Source: a virus. Taken from it: a stretch of DNA of 64,000 nucleotides. Location: positions 30,543-94,542 of IMG/VR virus record IMGVR_UViG_3300028569_000020; one strand, given 5' to 3'. Numbering within the stretch: position 1 is the first letter of the stretch; every line of letters starts with the position of its first letter. The notes beneath the pieces were generated by a model. That model saw only the letters and a list, made by a program, of their open reading frames with translations, ran no database searches and was not told the DNA's origin. This document shows, piece by piece, positions 33,377-42,248 of the stretch. Made by a program: the position numbers and the translations under genes.

Positions 33377-34839
33377 TGAATAAAATTGTAGTTAAAAAGA
33401 AAAACGAAGTCTTTTTACAAATTTCTGCAGATCCTGGAATACACATGGAATTATCAGACTACTTTATGTTTGATGTTCCTAACGCTAAATTTATGCCACT
33501 CTACAGAAACAAAATGTGGGATGGAAAAGTAAGATTATATTCTCCTGGTAACGGAGAATTATATTGTGGACTGGCGGATCATCTAAGAGAATGGGCATCT
33601 TTTAAAAATTACGATTTACTTTTTGAAGACAATAAATTTTATGGTAGCGTTGATGAAAAAGATGAGTTGGTATCTTTAGAAGGCGTAAAATATTTTATGG
33701 ATAAAATTTGTGTAAAACACAAACCAAGAGATTATCAATATAAAGCTGTTTACGAAGCTTTAAAACACAATAGAAAACTTTTGTTATCACCAACAGCATC
33801 AGGTAAGTCATTAATGATTTATTCTTTGGTGCGATATTACATTGCTAATCACAAACGTATTTTAATTATTGTGCCAACAACATCTTTAGTTGAGCAAATG
33901 TATTCTGACTTTGAGGATTATGGTTGGGATGCAGAAGAGCATTGCAAAAAAGTATATGGTGGTAAAGACAAAAATACAGATAAAGAAGTAATTATTTCTA
34001 CATGGCAATCAATTTATAAATTTCCTAAAAGATATTTTGATGATTTTCAATGTGTGATAGGAGATGAAGCGCATTTATTTAAATCAAAATCTTTAATCAG
34101 TATCATGACAAAACTACATGAAGCAAAATATAGATTTGGTTTTACTGGTACGCTTGATGGATCTGCTACACATAAATGGGTGCTTGAAGGATTGTTTGGT
34201 CCCTGCGCACAAGTTACAAAAACAGATAAGCTAATTAAAGAAGGACACTTATCTGAATTTCAAATTAAAATTCTTTTGTTAAAACACGAATCACAAATGT
34301 TTTTTACTTACCAAGAAGAAATTGATTATTTAATAGATAATCAAAAACGTAATAATTTAATTAAAAATTTAGTCAAAGATTTAAAAGGAAACACGTTGGT
34401 CTTATTTAATTATGTTGAGCGTCATGGAATGCCTTTATATGAGAAGATAAATAGTAGCGTAAGTAAAGAAAGAAAAGTTTTCTTTGTTTATGGTGGAGTG
34501 GATACAGAAGAAAGAGAAAGGATTAGAAGTATTACAGAGCAAGAAACTGACGCTATTATCATTGCTTCCTACGGTACATTTAGCACTGGAATTAATATTA
34601 AAAGATTACACAATATTGTGTTTGCTTCTCCATCAAAATCAAGAGTAAGAAATTTACAGTCTATTGGTAGAGTATTACGTAAAGGAGAAGGAAAAGAGAT
34701 AGCTACTCTTTATGATATTGCTGATGACATATCTGAAAAACCTCATAAAAATTATACGTTAAAACATTTAGAAGAAAGAATCAACATTTATAAAGAAGAA
34801 AACTTCAAGTATGAAATTATAAAAATTAACATAGGGTAA
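33376..34839 (+). CDS. uvsW: Recombination/replication helicase UvsW
   Basis: 487 residues (T4 503). Superfamily 2 helicase: Walker A PTASGKS at 139-145, DEAH at 230-233 (IGDEAHLFKSKSL), motif III FTGTLDG, and motif VI QSIGRVLRKGEGK. The N-terminal double-stranded-DNA-binding region is present. It unwinds branched DNA and R-loops and switches replication from origin- to recombination-dependent. Full length and intact. Confidence 0.95.
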   Translation: MNKIVVKKKNEVFLQISADPGIHMELSDYFMFDVPNAKFMPLYRNKMWDGKVRLYSPGNGELYCGLADHLREWASFKNYDLLFEDNKFYGSVDEKDELVSLEGVKYFMDKICVKHKPRDYQYKAVYEALKHNRKLLLSPTASGKSLMIYSLVRYYIANHKRILIIVPTTSLVEQMYSDFEDYGWDAEEHCKKVYGGKDKNTDKEVIISTWQSIYKFPKRYFDDFQCVIGDEAHLFKSKSLISIMTKLHEAKYRFGFTGTLDGSATHKWVLEGLFGPCAQVTKTDKLIKEGHLSEFQIKILLLKHESQMFFTYQEEIDYLIDNQKRNNLIKNLVKDLKGNTLVLFNYVERHGMPLYEKINSSVSKERKVFFVYGGVDTEERERIRSITEQETDAIIIASYGTFSTGINIKRLHNIVFASPSKSRVRNLQSIGRVLRKGEGKEIATLYDIADDISEKPHKNYTLKHLEERINIYKEENFKYEIIKINIG

Positions 34840-34841
34840 TC

Positions 34842-35234
34842 ATGGAAGAAGAATTTTATGCATCAATAAAATTAATGTCAGGTGAAGAAATAGTAGCAAA
34901 AGTTTCTTACGATGCAGATGAAGATGTACTAATAATTGAAAATCCTCGTAAAGTAAATACTGTAGACTTAAGAAGTAAAGGCGGAAACGCAAAAGGATTT
35001 ACTTTTGAAAGTTGGATATCGGCAACCTATGATGAATTGTTTATAATAAAAAAAGATCATATTCTCACTATAACTCAGTTAGATTCTAAGATAGAAAAGT
35101 TTTATATAAAATATTTGTTAAAAGAAAACGATAATGATTATTCTACCAAAGTCGATGTTAAGGATCAAAAAGGATATTTAACATCAATCAAAGAAGCCCG
35201 TAGAGTACTTGAAGATCTTTATAATAGAAGTTAA
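34842..35234 (+). CDS. Small protein with Sm/SH3-like barrel (paralogue of 46611 and 46918 genes)
   Basis: 130 residues. The N-terminus (YASIKLMSGEEIVAKVSYDA then EDVLIIENPRKV) has the strand-turn-strand pattern of Sm-like folds. Two other proteins here share it: LVTNIGERIIAGV at 46611 and LLKSNESIIAEV at 46918. The C-terminal part is helical (IKEARRVLEDLYN). It follows uvsW by two bases and is followed by an intergenic promoter. RNA binding would be a natural guess for the fold but no evidence beyond pattern exists. Confidence 0.6.
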   Translation: MEEEFYASIKLMSGEEIVAKVSYDADEDVLIIENPRKVNTVDLRSKGGNAKGFTFESWISATYDELFIIKKDHILTITQLDSKIEKFYIKYLLKENDNDYSTKVDVKDQKGYLTSIKEARRVLEDLYNRS

Positions 35235-35293
35235 ACACCTTTGAAACTCCACATCGTTAATTATACAGCAATTCTCTGGGTCTGTCAAGCCCC

Positions 35294-35322
35294 TTGCAAA
35301 ATCCATGATTTCATGTTACAAT
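35294..35322 (+). promoter_or_regulatory. Sigma70-type promoter for gp55
   Basis: TTGCAA (35294-35299), 17-bp spacer, TACAAT (35317-35322) with an extended TG at 35314-35315. In the 109-base gap before gp55, the largest gap in this block. No late octamer lies in this gap, so the late sigma gene would be read before late transcription starts. Confidence 0.65.
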
Positions 35323-35343
35323 ATAGGTAAAGAATTAATTTAA

Positions 35344-35877
35344 ATGGCAAAAAGAAAAACTGAAAACTATGTCAACAACAGAGATTTTTTAGATTCTTTA
35401 ATGATCTATCGTAAAATGGTAGAGCAAGATTTCTTTGAAAAAAATGACAGGTATCCAGATAAACAAGATAGATCAAAGAATTGGGAAGGTAAGCCTAGAG
35501 TACCTCATTATATTGGAGAGTGCTTTCTGAAAATTGCTACTCACCTATCATACAAACCAAACTTTGTAAACTATATGTTTAGAGAAGATATGATATGTGA
35601 CGGCATTGAAAATTGTCTTCAATATATTCATAACTTTGATCCAGGAAAATCTACTAATCCTTTTGCTTATTTTACACAAATTATTTACTTTGCTTTCTTG
35701 CGCCGTATTTCAAAAGAAAAGAAACAACTAGAGATCAAATCAAAGATACTAGAAAGATCTGGGTTTGATGAAGTATTACATATGGATAGCCACACTGGTG
35801 ATATGATAGGATATAATGGTATCTCGTCAGATATGAATAGCATTAAGGAAACTCTTGAAATGAGATCTAAACGATGA
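35344..35877 (+). CDS. gp55: Late-transcription sigma factor gp55
   Basis: 177 residues (T4 185). The core CDGIENCLQYIHNFDPGKST followed by NPFAYFTQIIYFAFLRRISK (residues about 85-124) is the signature of gp55, a minimal sigma resembling region 2. It directs host RNA polymerase to ATAAATA-type late promoters, activated by the gp45 clamp (gene at 42556). The window contains many such octamers, and its own promoter is sigma70-like, which fits the expected cascade. Overlaps gp47 by ATGA. Confidence 0.95.
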   Translation: MAKRKTENYVNNRDFLDSLMIYRKMVEQDFFEKNDRYPDKQDRSKNWEGKPRVPHYIGECFLKIATHLSYKPNFVNYMFREDMICDGIENCLQYIHNFDPGKSTNPFAYFTQIIYFAFLRRISKEKKQLEIKSKILERSGFDEVLHMDSHTGDMIGYNGISSDMNSIKETLEMRSKR

Positions 35878-36923
35878 CGATTGCTCTTATAACGGATCAG
35901 CATCTTGACGGAAGAAAAGGTAGTATTGCTTTTTGGGAATACTTTCAAAAGTTTTATGACGATGTATTCTTTCCTACGCTAGAAAAGCATAACATCAAAA
36001 CAATCATTGACTTAGGAGATACCTTTGACAATCGTAAAGGTATTGATTTCAGTGTATGGAATCGTGTGCGTCGTAACTACTTTGAGCGTCTGGAAGATAT
36101 GGGTATCTTCGTTCATATGATTCTTGGTAATCATTGTGTCTACTACAAGAATACAAACGAGATTAACTCACCAGAGCTTCTACTTAAAGATTTCAACAAC
36201 ATCGAAATTTATGCTGAGCCAGAAGCAGTGATGATAGACGGCACTAAGATTCTAATGTTGCCTTGGATCAACTCAAACAACTATGATGATGCCATGAAGC
36301 ATCTTGAAGACACCAGTGCTGAGATTGTAATGGGTCACTTAGAGCTAGATGGATTCGAAGTAAATTCTGGTATGAAACACGAAGGTGGTATGAAACCAGA
36401 AATCTTCTCTAAATTCAAACAAGTATTCTCAGGTCACTTTCATCATAAATCAACAAAAGGTAATGTCACTTACTTAGGTAATCCTTACCAGATGTTTTGG
36501 AATGATTATAAAGACGAGCGAGGATTTCATCTCTATGAACCAAAAACAAATAAACTCAAGCGGGTCAAGAACCCTTATGAGATTTTCCAAAAAATCTATT
36601 ACAATGATTCTACTGATTCTCATCTCAGCTTCGATACCAGTATCTGTAAAAATTCTTTTGTCAAGATTATAGTAGATAGTAAAAAAGATTATCTAGCATT
36701 TGAAAAATTTGTTGATACAATCTTTTCTCAACAACCTCATGATGTAAAGATTATAGAAACTTTAGTCAATGACACTACTGAAGATATTGATGAAAACCTT
36801 GAGATTAAAGATACATTAACTCTTCTCAATGAATACATTGACGAAGTGGAGTTAACCGTCAATAAAGATAAACTCAAAAACCTGATGAAGACACTATATA
36901 TTGAAAGTTGTGAGGTAGTATGA
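35874..36923 (+). CDS. gp47: Recombination endonuclease subunit gp47 (Mre11/SbcD type)
   Basis: 349 residues (T4 339). Calcineurin-like phosphoesterase motifs: D8-x-H10 (ITDQHLDG), GDTFDNR, GNH (MILGNHCVYY), and later GHLELDG and SGHFHHKS. With gp46 it resects double-strand ends to feed UvsX. Codons are less AT-biased than in uvsW. Complete and intact. Confidence 0.95.
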   Translation: MTIALITDQHLDGRKGSIAFWEYFQKFYDDVFFPTLEKHNIKTIIDLGDTFDNRKGIDFSVWNRVRRNYFERLEDMGIFVHMILGNHCVYYKNTNEINSPELLLKDFNNIEIYAEPEAVMIDGTKILMLPWINSNNYDDAMKHLEDTSAEIVMGHLELDGFEVNSGMKHEGGMKPEIFSKFKQVFSGHFHHKSTKGNVTYLGNPYQMFWNDYKDERGFHLYEPKTNKLKRVKNPYEIFQKIYYNDSTDSHLSFDTSICKNSFVKIIVDSKKDYLAFEKFVDTIFSQQPHDVKIIETLVNDTTEDIDENLEIKDTLTLLNEYIDEVELTVNKDKLKNLMKTLYIESCEVV

Positions 36924-37193
36924 ATGTTTTTAATCTGCTTGCAGGATCATCCAGAAGGAGTTTATTCTGTGATATCGGAAGATGGAGAACATGTCATTTT
37001 ATTCTTTGAAGAAGAAGAAGATGCTGAGCGATATTTGGGATTACTTATTGATAACGATAATACTACTAACTTACCAAAATTAGAAATTAACGAAACTGAT
37101 ATTGACATTGCATCAAAAATATGCGAGAATAAAGGATACTGTTACACTATAGTTACTCCTAACGATTTTATAATACCTCCCACAAATACATGA
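36924..37193 (+). CDS. DUF3110-like small protein
   Basis: 89 residues. The arrangement EGVYSVISEDGEHVILFFEE followed by EEDAERYLGLL and the acid/hydrophobic second half (LEINETDIDIASKICENKGY) matches the DUF3110 pattern, a family known chiefly from cyanobacteria, plants and their phages. Function unknown. It is wedged between gp47 and gp46 with no spacer on one side and an overlap on the other, so it is co-expressed with the resection nuclease. Its presence is one of the better host clues in the window. Confidence 0.65.
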   Translation: MFLICLQDHPEGVYSVISEDGEHVILFFEEEEDAERYLGLLIDNDNTTNLPKLEINETDIDIASKICENKGYCYTIVTPNDFIIPPTNT

Positions 37194-38914
37194 TAATTTT
37201 CAAGACGATTAAATGGAAAAACTTTCTCTCGACAGGAAATCAATTTACTGAAGTTGAATTAACAAAAGAAAAAAGCACAATTATTCTGGGAGCAAATGGA
37301 GCTGGTAAGAGCACCATTTTAGATGCTCTCACTTTTGCTTTGTTTGCTAAACCATTTAGAAAAATTAACAAACCTCAATTACTTAATTCAATTAATCAGA
37401 CTGATTGTGTAACTGAGTTAGAATTTGATATTGGTAATAATAAATACAAAGTGGTGCGTGGCATAAAACCAGCAAAGTTTGAAATTTATCAAAATGGTGA
37501 AGCACTAAATCAAGACGCTTCTGTTGTAGATCAACAGAAACACTTTGAGCAGACTATTTTGAAAATGAATTATAAATCATTTACTCAAATTGTAGTGCTG
37601 GGCTCATCAACTTTTATTCCTTTCATGCGTTTGTCTTTGTCAGCTCGCAGAGAAATCATCGAAGATATTCTTGACATTCAAATCTTCTCGACTATGAATG
37701 TCAATTTAAAAGAAAAATTTAAAATTATTAATGATGAATTAAAAGATCACGAATATAATCTATCGCTTATCAAAGAAAAAATTGATATGCAGAAAAATTT
37801 TATGATTGACTTGGAAAAAAAGAATAAAGAAGATATTGTAGAAAAAGAAAAACGAAAGGAAACTTTGCTAATTGAAGCATTAAATCATGAAACCGAAATC
37901 ATCAGCAACGACGAGACAATCAACAAAAAGACATTTGCCGTTTCAGACACAAAGAAAATTAAGGCAACGATCTCTAAGGTTGATTCGATCAAGAACAAAA
38001 TTACAACCAAGCAAAAGTCATATAATAAAGAAAAAATATTCTTTCAGCAGAATGATTCGTGCCCGACATGTGGGCAATCGATTGAGGAGCATTTTAAACA
38101 GGAGAAGATCACGCTTCTCTCGGATAAACTTGTTGAGGTGGAGAAAGCTATGTCTGATTTGGGACAACAACTTTCCGATCTCCAAAGTCAAGAAGATACC
38201 TTTATTCTTTTGATTGATGAAATTAATGATCTCAATCAAAAAAATAAACACTTAACGAATGACATTAAATCACTTCATAGAAGAATTGAGGAGTTGGACG
38301 ACGATATCGGAAAACTGCGGGATTCGGATGTCAATCAACGGGAGCAGTTTTCAATACTTAAATCACTCGACGAAAAAGGCAAGCGAATCCAAGAAACGGT
38401 TTCAGAAACAAAAGAAGAAAAAGATTGTTTACTCACCGCATCGCAACTCCTCAAAGACTCGGGCATCAAAACGAGAATCATCAAAAAATATTTACCGACA
38501 ATGAATAAACTTATCAATGATTATCTTGATAAGATGGAGTTTTCTACATCATTTATGTTAAACGAAAACTTTGAAGAAATAATCAAATCACGTTATAGGG
38601 ATGAATTTAGTTATGAATCTTTCAGCGAAGGAGAGAAAGCTCGTATTGATATCGCTTTGTTGCTTACTTGGCGCTCTGTTGCTAAACTTAAAAATAGCGT
38701 TGACACTAACCTCCTTATTTTAGATGAAATCTTTGATGGGTCATTAGATCAATCTGGCAACAGTGACTTAAGCTGGATTCTACAAACCTTTGATGAGAAG
38801 ACAAATGTATTTGTAATTTCTCATCGTGATAATATGACAGATAAATTCAATCGCTGCTTGCGATTTGATAAGCATAAGAATTTCTCATACGTCACGGAAG
38901 AAACATCCGAATAA
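37190..38914 (+). CDS. gp46: Recombination endonuclease subunit gp46 (Rad50/SbcC type)
   Basis: 574 residues (T4 560). Walker A GANGAGKS at 34-41, two coiled-coil arms, a zinc hook C291-P-T-C294 followed by GQS, the ABC signature FSEGEKARIDIALLLTWRS and Walker B LLILDEIFDGSLD. ATP-driven partner of gp47. The coiled-coil/hook region (about nt 37885-38510) has noticeably more G/C-ending codons (TCG, ACG, CTC, GAC) than the two ATPase halves, hinting at a replaced middle. The frame is intact throughout. Confidence 0.95.
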   Translation: MIIFKTIKWKNFLSTGNQFTEVELTKEKSTIILGANGAGKSTILDALTFALFAKPFRKINKPQLLNSINQTDCVTELEFDIGNNKYKVVRGIKPAKFEIYQNGEALNQDASVVDQQKHFEQTILKMNYKSFTQIVVLGSSTFIPFMRLSLSARREIIEDILDIQIFSTMNVNLKEKFKIINDELKDHEYNLSLIKEKIDMQKNFMIDLEKKNKEDIVEKEKRKETLLIEALNHETEIISNDETINKKTFAVSDTKKIKATISKVDSIKNKITTKQKSYNKEKIFFQQNDSCPTCGQSIEEHFKQEKITLLSDKLVEVEKAMSDLGQQLSDLQSQEDTFILLIDEINDLNQKNKHLTNDIKSLHRRIEELDDDIGKLRDSDVNQREQFSILKSLDEKGKRIQETVSETKEEKDCLLTASQLLKDSGIKTRIIKKYLPTMNKLINDYLDKMEFSTSFMLNENFEEIIKSRYRDEFSYESFSEGEKARIDIALLLTWRSVAKLKNSVDTNLLILDEIFDGSLDQSGNSDLSWILQTFDEKTNVFVISHRDNMTDKFNRCLRFDKHKNFSYVTEETSE

Positions 38915-38921
38915 TTTATCA

Positions 38922-38944
38922 GGGGTTGCTTCGGCACCCCTTTT
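38922..38944 (+). terminator. Terminator overlapping a promoter
   Basis: GGGGTTGC (38922-38929) / GCACCCC (38934-38940), TTCG tetraloop, one bulged T, then TTTT. The -35 of the next promoter lies inside its stem and loop. Confidence 0.75.
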
Positions 38945-38954
38945 GTCGTATAGT
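38926..38954 (+). promoter_or_regulatory. Sigma70-type promoter within the terminator
   Basis: TTGCTT (38926-38931), 17-bp spacer, TATAGT (38949-38954). Expected start near 38961, leaving a leader of about 16 bases before ATG 38977. Confidence 0.6.
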
Positions 38955-38976
38955 AGGTTTAACGCAAAAGAAACCA

Positions 38977-41088
38977 ATGCTGAATATGGAAGTCAAGGGC
39001 AATCTAGCCCGACTGCTGGCAACCGAAAATCTAATCGTGGAGCATAGGCAGGTTGAGACCGCTATGTTTAACATCAAAGATCGTGTGCTGACTCTACCTA
39101 TGTGGGACGTGGCATCACCCAACGTATACGACATGCTGGTGGGTCATGAGGTGGGTCACGCTCTCTATACCCCAGATGAGTATGGTGAAGACCATCAAGT
39201 GCCACAGTCCTATCTCAACGTGGTGGAGGATGCTCGTATTGAAAAAATGATGAAGCGTAAGTTTCCTGGTCTTGCTCGTAACTTCTACGATGCTTATCAA
39301 GAGTTAAATTCTCAAGATTTCTTTGAGATAGGTGATCGTGCTATGGATACCTATGCTTTGATTGATCGTATTAATCTTTATTTTAAGATAGGTATTCACG
39401 CTAGTATGCTAATACCATTCAATGACAAAGAAAAATCACTAGTCGATATGGTTTCTCAATCAGAAACTTTTCCACAGGTAGTAGAAGCTGCTCGTCAGAT
39501 TCTTATATACACTAAAGAGCAAGAAAAAGAAAAGATTAAAATTGATGCTGAAAATAAAGAATCTACTCAAGGTAAGAGCGATAACACTTCAAGCAAAGGT
39601 GCGGCAAACGAAAATCAAGATGAAGAAACAATACGCGATCAAAATGAAAATCAAAATAATGATTACGATCATCCTGATATCTCTGGCACTGGTGGTAATA
39701 TGGGAGGCACAGAGAATTTAGAATCTGAAACTGATAGAGCATTTTCCGAAAAACAAAGACAACTTAATTCTACTCAATCTAAAACAATTGATTATGTTGA
39801 GTTACCACCATTGGATATTAATACGTTTGTTGTTTCTAATAAACAAGTAACGAAAGATTGTAATGAAGCATATGGCGAGCAGTCTGCTGAATTGTTTAAT
39901 ACTATTGATGGAGATTATCAAACCTTTCGTAGCGAATCTCAACGTGAGGTAAATTATCTAGTGAAAGAGTTTGAGATGCGTAAGTCAGCAGATCAATATG
40001 CTCGCTCTAGCACTTCGAAGACTGGTATTCTTGATACTCAGAAACTTCATACTTACAAATGGAATGAAGATGTATTTAAAAAAATCAATATAGTGCCTGA
40101 TGGTAAGAGTCACGGTTTGATTTTTATTCTTGACTGGTCTGGGTCTATGGCTAATTGTTTACAAGATACTGTTAAACAACTTCTTAACCTTGCTTGGTTT
40201 TGTAAGAAGGTCCAGATTCCTTTTGATATCTATGCCTTTACTAACGATTACTGGTATAACAAATCATATGATTATACTACAATGACACGCTCTAAATCTC
40301 ACCAGCATCATAAAGAAGTTTCTGGATACGTTAGTATTGAAGAAAGCTTTCGTCTTCTGAATATCGTTTCAAGTAATAATCGTAATGGTAAAGATCTAGA
40401 AGCACAACTTAAAAACTTCTGGCGTCTGTCTTCTAGTTATACTAGTTACTATCAACCAGCTGGTTATAGCTTGTCTGGCACTCCTTTAAACGAATCTATA
40501 ATTGCTTTGACTGCTCTTATTCCAGACTTTCAGAAACGTAATAAAGTCCAAAAAACTAATGTTGTTATTTTAACTGATGGTGAAGCTCAATCCATTAATT
40601 ATCTTATGGAATATAATCGTGGATCTTCTGTAAAGATTGGTAAAAATTATATTGATAGTGATTGTATGTTGCGTGATCGTAAGACTGGTCGTATATATCC
40701 TCGTTTTAATTCTTTATACTATCAAGCAGATATGACTACTTCTGTTTTTCTTGAATGTATTCGTGATCGTCATCCAGATGTTAATTTGATTGGTATTCGT
40801 CTTATCAATGGTAGACGCCTTTCTGATATGTGTAATGACGGAAAAACTAAAACTCCTTATGAAGAAATCCAAAAACAATGGAAAAAATCTAAATCTGTTG
40901 AGCTAGTTAATTATATGGGTTATCAATCCTTATACGTGATGGCACTTGATGGTCTTTCTTCTTCTAGTCATTTTGATGTGGATGAGAATGCTACCGATAG
41001 ACAAATCGGTGCTGCTTTCACAAAGTCACTTGTCAAGAAAGGAGTCAATAAGAAAATGCTGACTTCCTTTGCTTCACTCATCAGTTAA
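38977..41088 (+). CDS. VWA-domain protein with HExxH metallopeptidase-like N-terminus (CobT-like partner)
   Basis: 703 residues from ATG 38977; the longer in-frame TTG at 38926 lies in the terminator and upstream of the promoter start, so it is rejected. HEVGH at 57-61 with a downstream NVVEDARIE (81-89) forms a gluzincin-type zinc site. An acidic Asn/Gln/Asp-rich linker spans about 200-260. A VWA domain follows with MIDAS DWSGS at 386-390 and VVILTDGEAQS later. Such VWA proteins work with MoxR-type AAA ATPases, and one follows directly. Whether the zinc site cuts protein or is structural is unknown. Confidence 0.75.
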   Translation: MLNMEVKGNLARLLATENLIVEHRQVETAMFNIKDRVLTLPMWDVASPNVYDMLVGHEVGHALYTPDEYGEDHQVPQSYLNVVEDARIEKMMKRKFPGLARNFYDAYQELNSQDFFEIGDRAMDTYALIDRINLYFKIGIHASMLIPFNDKEKSLVDMVSQSETFPQVVEAARQILIYTKEQEKEKIKIDAENKESTQGKSDNTSSKGAANENQDEETIRDQNENQNNDYDHPDISGTGGNMGGTENLESETDRAFSEKQRQLNSTQSKTIDYVELPPLDINTFVVSNKQVTKDCNEAYGEQSAELFNTIDGDYQTFRSESQREVNYLVKEFEMRKSADQYARSSTSKTGILDTQKLHTYKWNEDVFKKINIVPDGKSHGLIFILDWSGSMANCLQDTVKQLLNLAWFCKKVQIPFDIYAFTNDYWYNKSYDYTTMTRSKSHQHHKEVSGYVSIEESFRLLNIVSSNNRNGKDLEAQLKNFWRLSSSYTSYYQPAGYSLSGTPLNESIIALTALIPDFQKRNKVQKTNVVILTDGEAQSINYLMEYNRGSSVKIGKNYIDSDCMLRDRKTGRIYPRFNSLYYQADMTTSVFLECIRDRHPDVNLIGIRLINGRRLSDMCNDGKTKTPYEEIQKQWKKSKSVELVNYMGYQSLYVMALDGLSSSSHFDVDENATDRQIGAAFTKSLVKKGVNKKMLTSFASLIS

Positions 41089-41104
41089 TCTAATCAATCA
41101 GGGG

Positions 41105-41133
41105 TTGCGCTTCCATCTCTTTTCCTCTATAAT
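41105..41133 (+). promoter_or_regulatory. Sigma70-type promoter before the MoxR gene
   Basis: TTGCGC (41105-41110), 17-bp spacer, TATAAT (41128-41133). It shares AGGGGTTGC and CTTTT at identical spacing with the 38.9 kb promoter, but the hairpin complement is lost here. Confidence 0.65.
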
Positions 41134-41156
41134 AACTACATACAAAACAACTCATC

Positions 41157-42248
41157 ATGAAAAACTTTGAAGTCTCTCCACTCATTGACCGTTTCGGTCA
41201 GGTGGTTACCACTGCTGACCTTCGTGGCTATGCTACGGAAATTGGTATTGGATACCAAACACTCACAAAAAAACTAGAATCATTTAAAATTCAACGTGGT
41301 CTATGGCATCTAACTGCTGTGGAAAAACTTGAAGAAGTATTTAACCAACCTGCTGCGACCACTATGTCTGATCCCGCTCGGGAAGAAATGAATCTTATTC
41401 CTGCTAAAGACTCTACTTTTGTCCCGTTTGGGAATTTTGTAGACGTGAAAAAAATCCTTGCTAGCAAACAATACTACCCTATTTTTATCACTGGTCTGTC
41501 TGGTAACGGTAAGACTTTCAGTGTAGAGCAGGCGTGTGCTACTTTGAAGCGTGAGTTGATTCGTGTAAACATTACTATTGAAACTGATGAAGATGATCTT
41601 ATTGGGGGTTTCCGCCTTGTTAATGGCGAGACAGTGTGGCACAATGGACCCGTCATCCAAGCCCTTGAGCGTGGCGCAATCCTACTTCTCGATGAGGTGG
41701 ATCTCGCATCTAATAAAATCCTTTGCCTTCAATCAGTTTTAGAAGGTAAAGGTGTCTTTCTGAAAAAGATTGGTAAGTATGTAAACCCTACTGCTGGGTT
41801 TAATATAGTTGCTACTGCTAACACGAAAGGTAAGGGTAGTGAAGACGGTCGTTTCATTGGCACTAATATGCTTAACGAAGCTTTCCTTGAGCGTTTTCCT
41901 GTAACCTTCGAGCAAGCATACCCCAATGCTAAAGTTGAAACTTCTATTCTTAAAAAAGTAGCAGAATCAATTGATTGCTATGATGCTGAGTTTGTTGATC
42001 GTCTAGTTGCTTGGGCTGATATTATACGCAAAACTTTCTATGATGGTGGAGTTGATGAAGTCATCTCTACTCGTCGTTTAGTTCATATCATTCGTGCCTT
42101 TGGTATTTTTGGTAAGCGTAAGAAAGCGATTGATGTTTGTGTTGCTCGTTTTGATGATGAAACTAAACAATCATTTCTAGAGTTATACTCTAAGATTGAT
42201 GCTTCTATTGATGAAGAAACTATTTTAACTAAGGAGATTACTGAATAA
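41157..42248 (+). CDS. cobS: MoxR-type AAA ATPase, cyanophage CobS
   Basis: 363 residues. Walker A GLSGNGKT at 113-120, Walker B AILLLDE near 174-180, an ED-rich DEDDLIGGFRL before WHNGPVIQALERGAIL, and sensor FNIVATANTKGKGSEDG. This is the gene annotated cobS in many cyanophages because of similarity to the cobaltochelatase subunit. The N-terminal 70 residues contain a small helical domain (YATEIGIGYQTLTKKLESFK) not needed for the ATPase. With the VWA/zinc protein upstream it makes a MoxR-VWA pair, so a chaperone-like role on an unknown client is as likely as cobalt insertion. Confidence 0.85.
   Translation: MKNFEVSPLIDRFGQVVTTADLRGYATEIGIGYQTLTKKLESFKIQRGLWHLTAVEKLEEVFNQPAATTMSDPAREEMNLIPAKDSTFVPFGNFVDVKKILASKQYYPIFITGLSGNGKTFSVEQACATLKRELIRVNITIETDEDDLIGGFRLVNGETVWHNGPVIQALERGAILLLDEVDLASNKILCLQSVLEGKGVFLKKIGKYVNPTAGFNIVATANTKGKGSEDGRFIGTNMLNEAFLERFPVTFEQAYPNAKVETSILKKVAESIDCYDAEFVDRLVAWADIIRKTFYDGGVDEVISTRRLVHIIRAFGIFGKRKKAIDVCVARFDDETKQSFLELYSKIDASIDEETILTKEITE

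Noticed and set aside
37887-38213. + strand 108-codon ORF within gp46
   Set aside because: Arg/Ser/Lys-rich frame-shifted reading of the gp46 coiled coil, where GC-rich codons remove stops; gp46 itself is intact.
38926-38976. TTG start giving the VWA/zinc protein 17 extra residues
   Set aside because: It lies in the terminator hairpin and upstream of the predicted transcription start; ATG 38977 is preferred.
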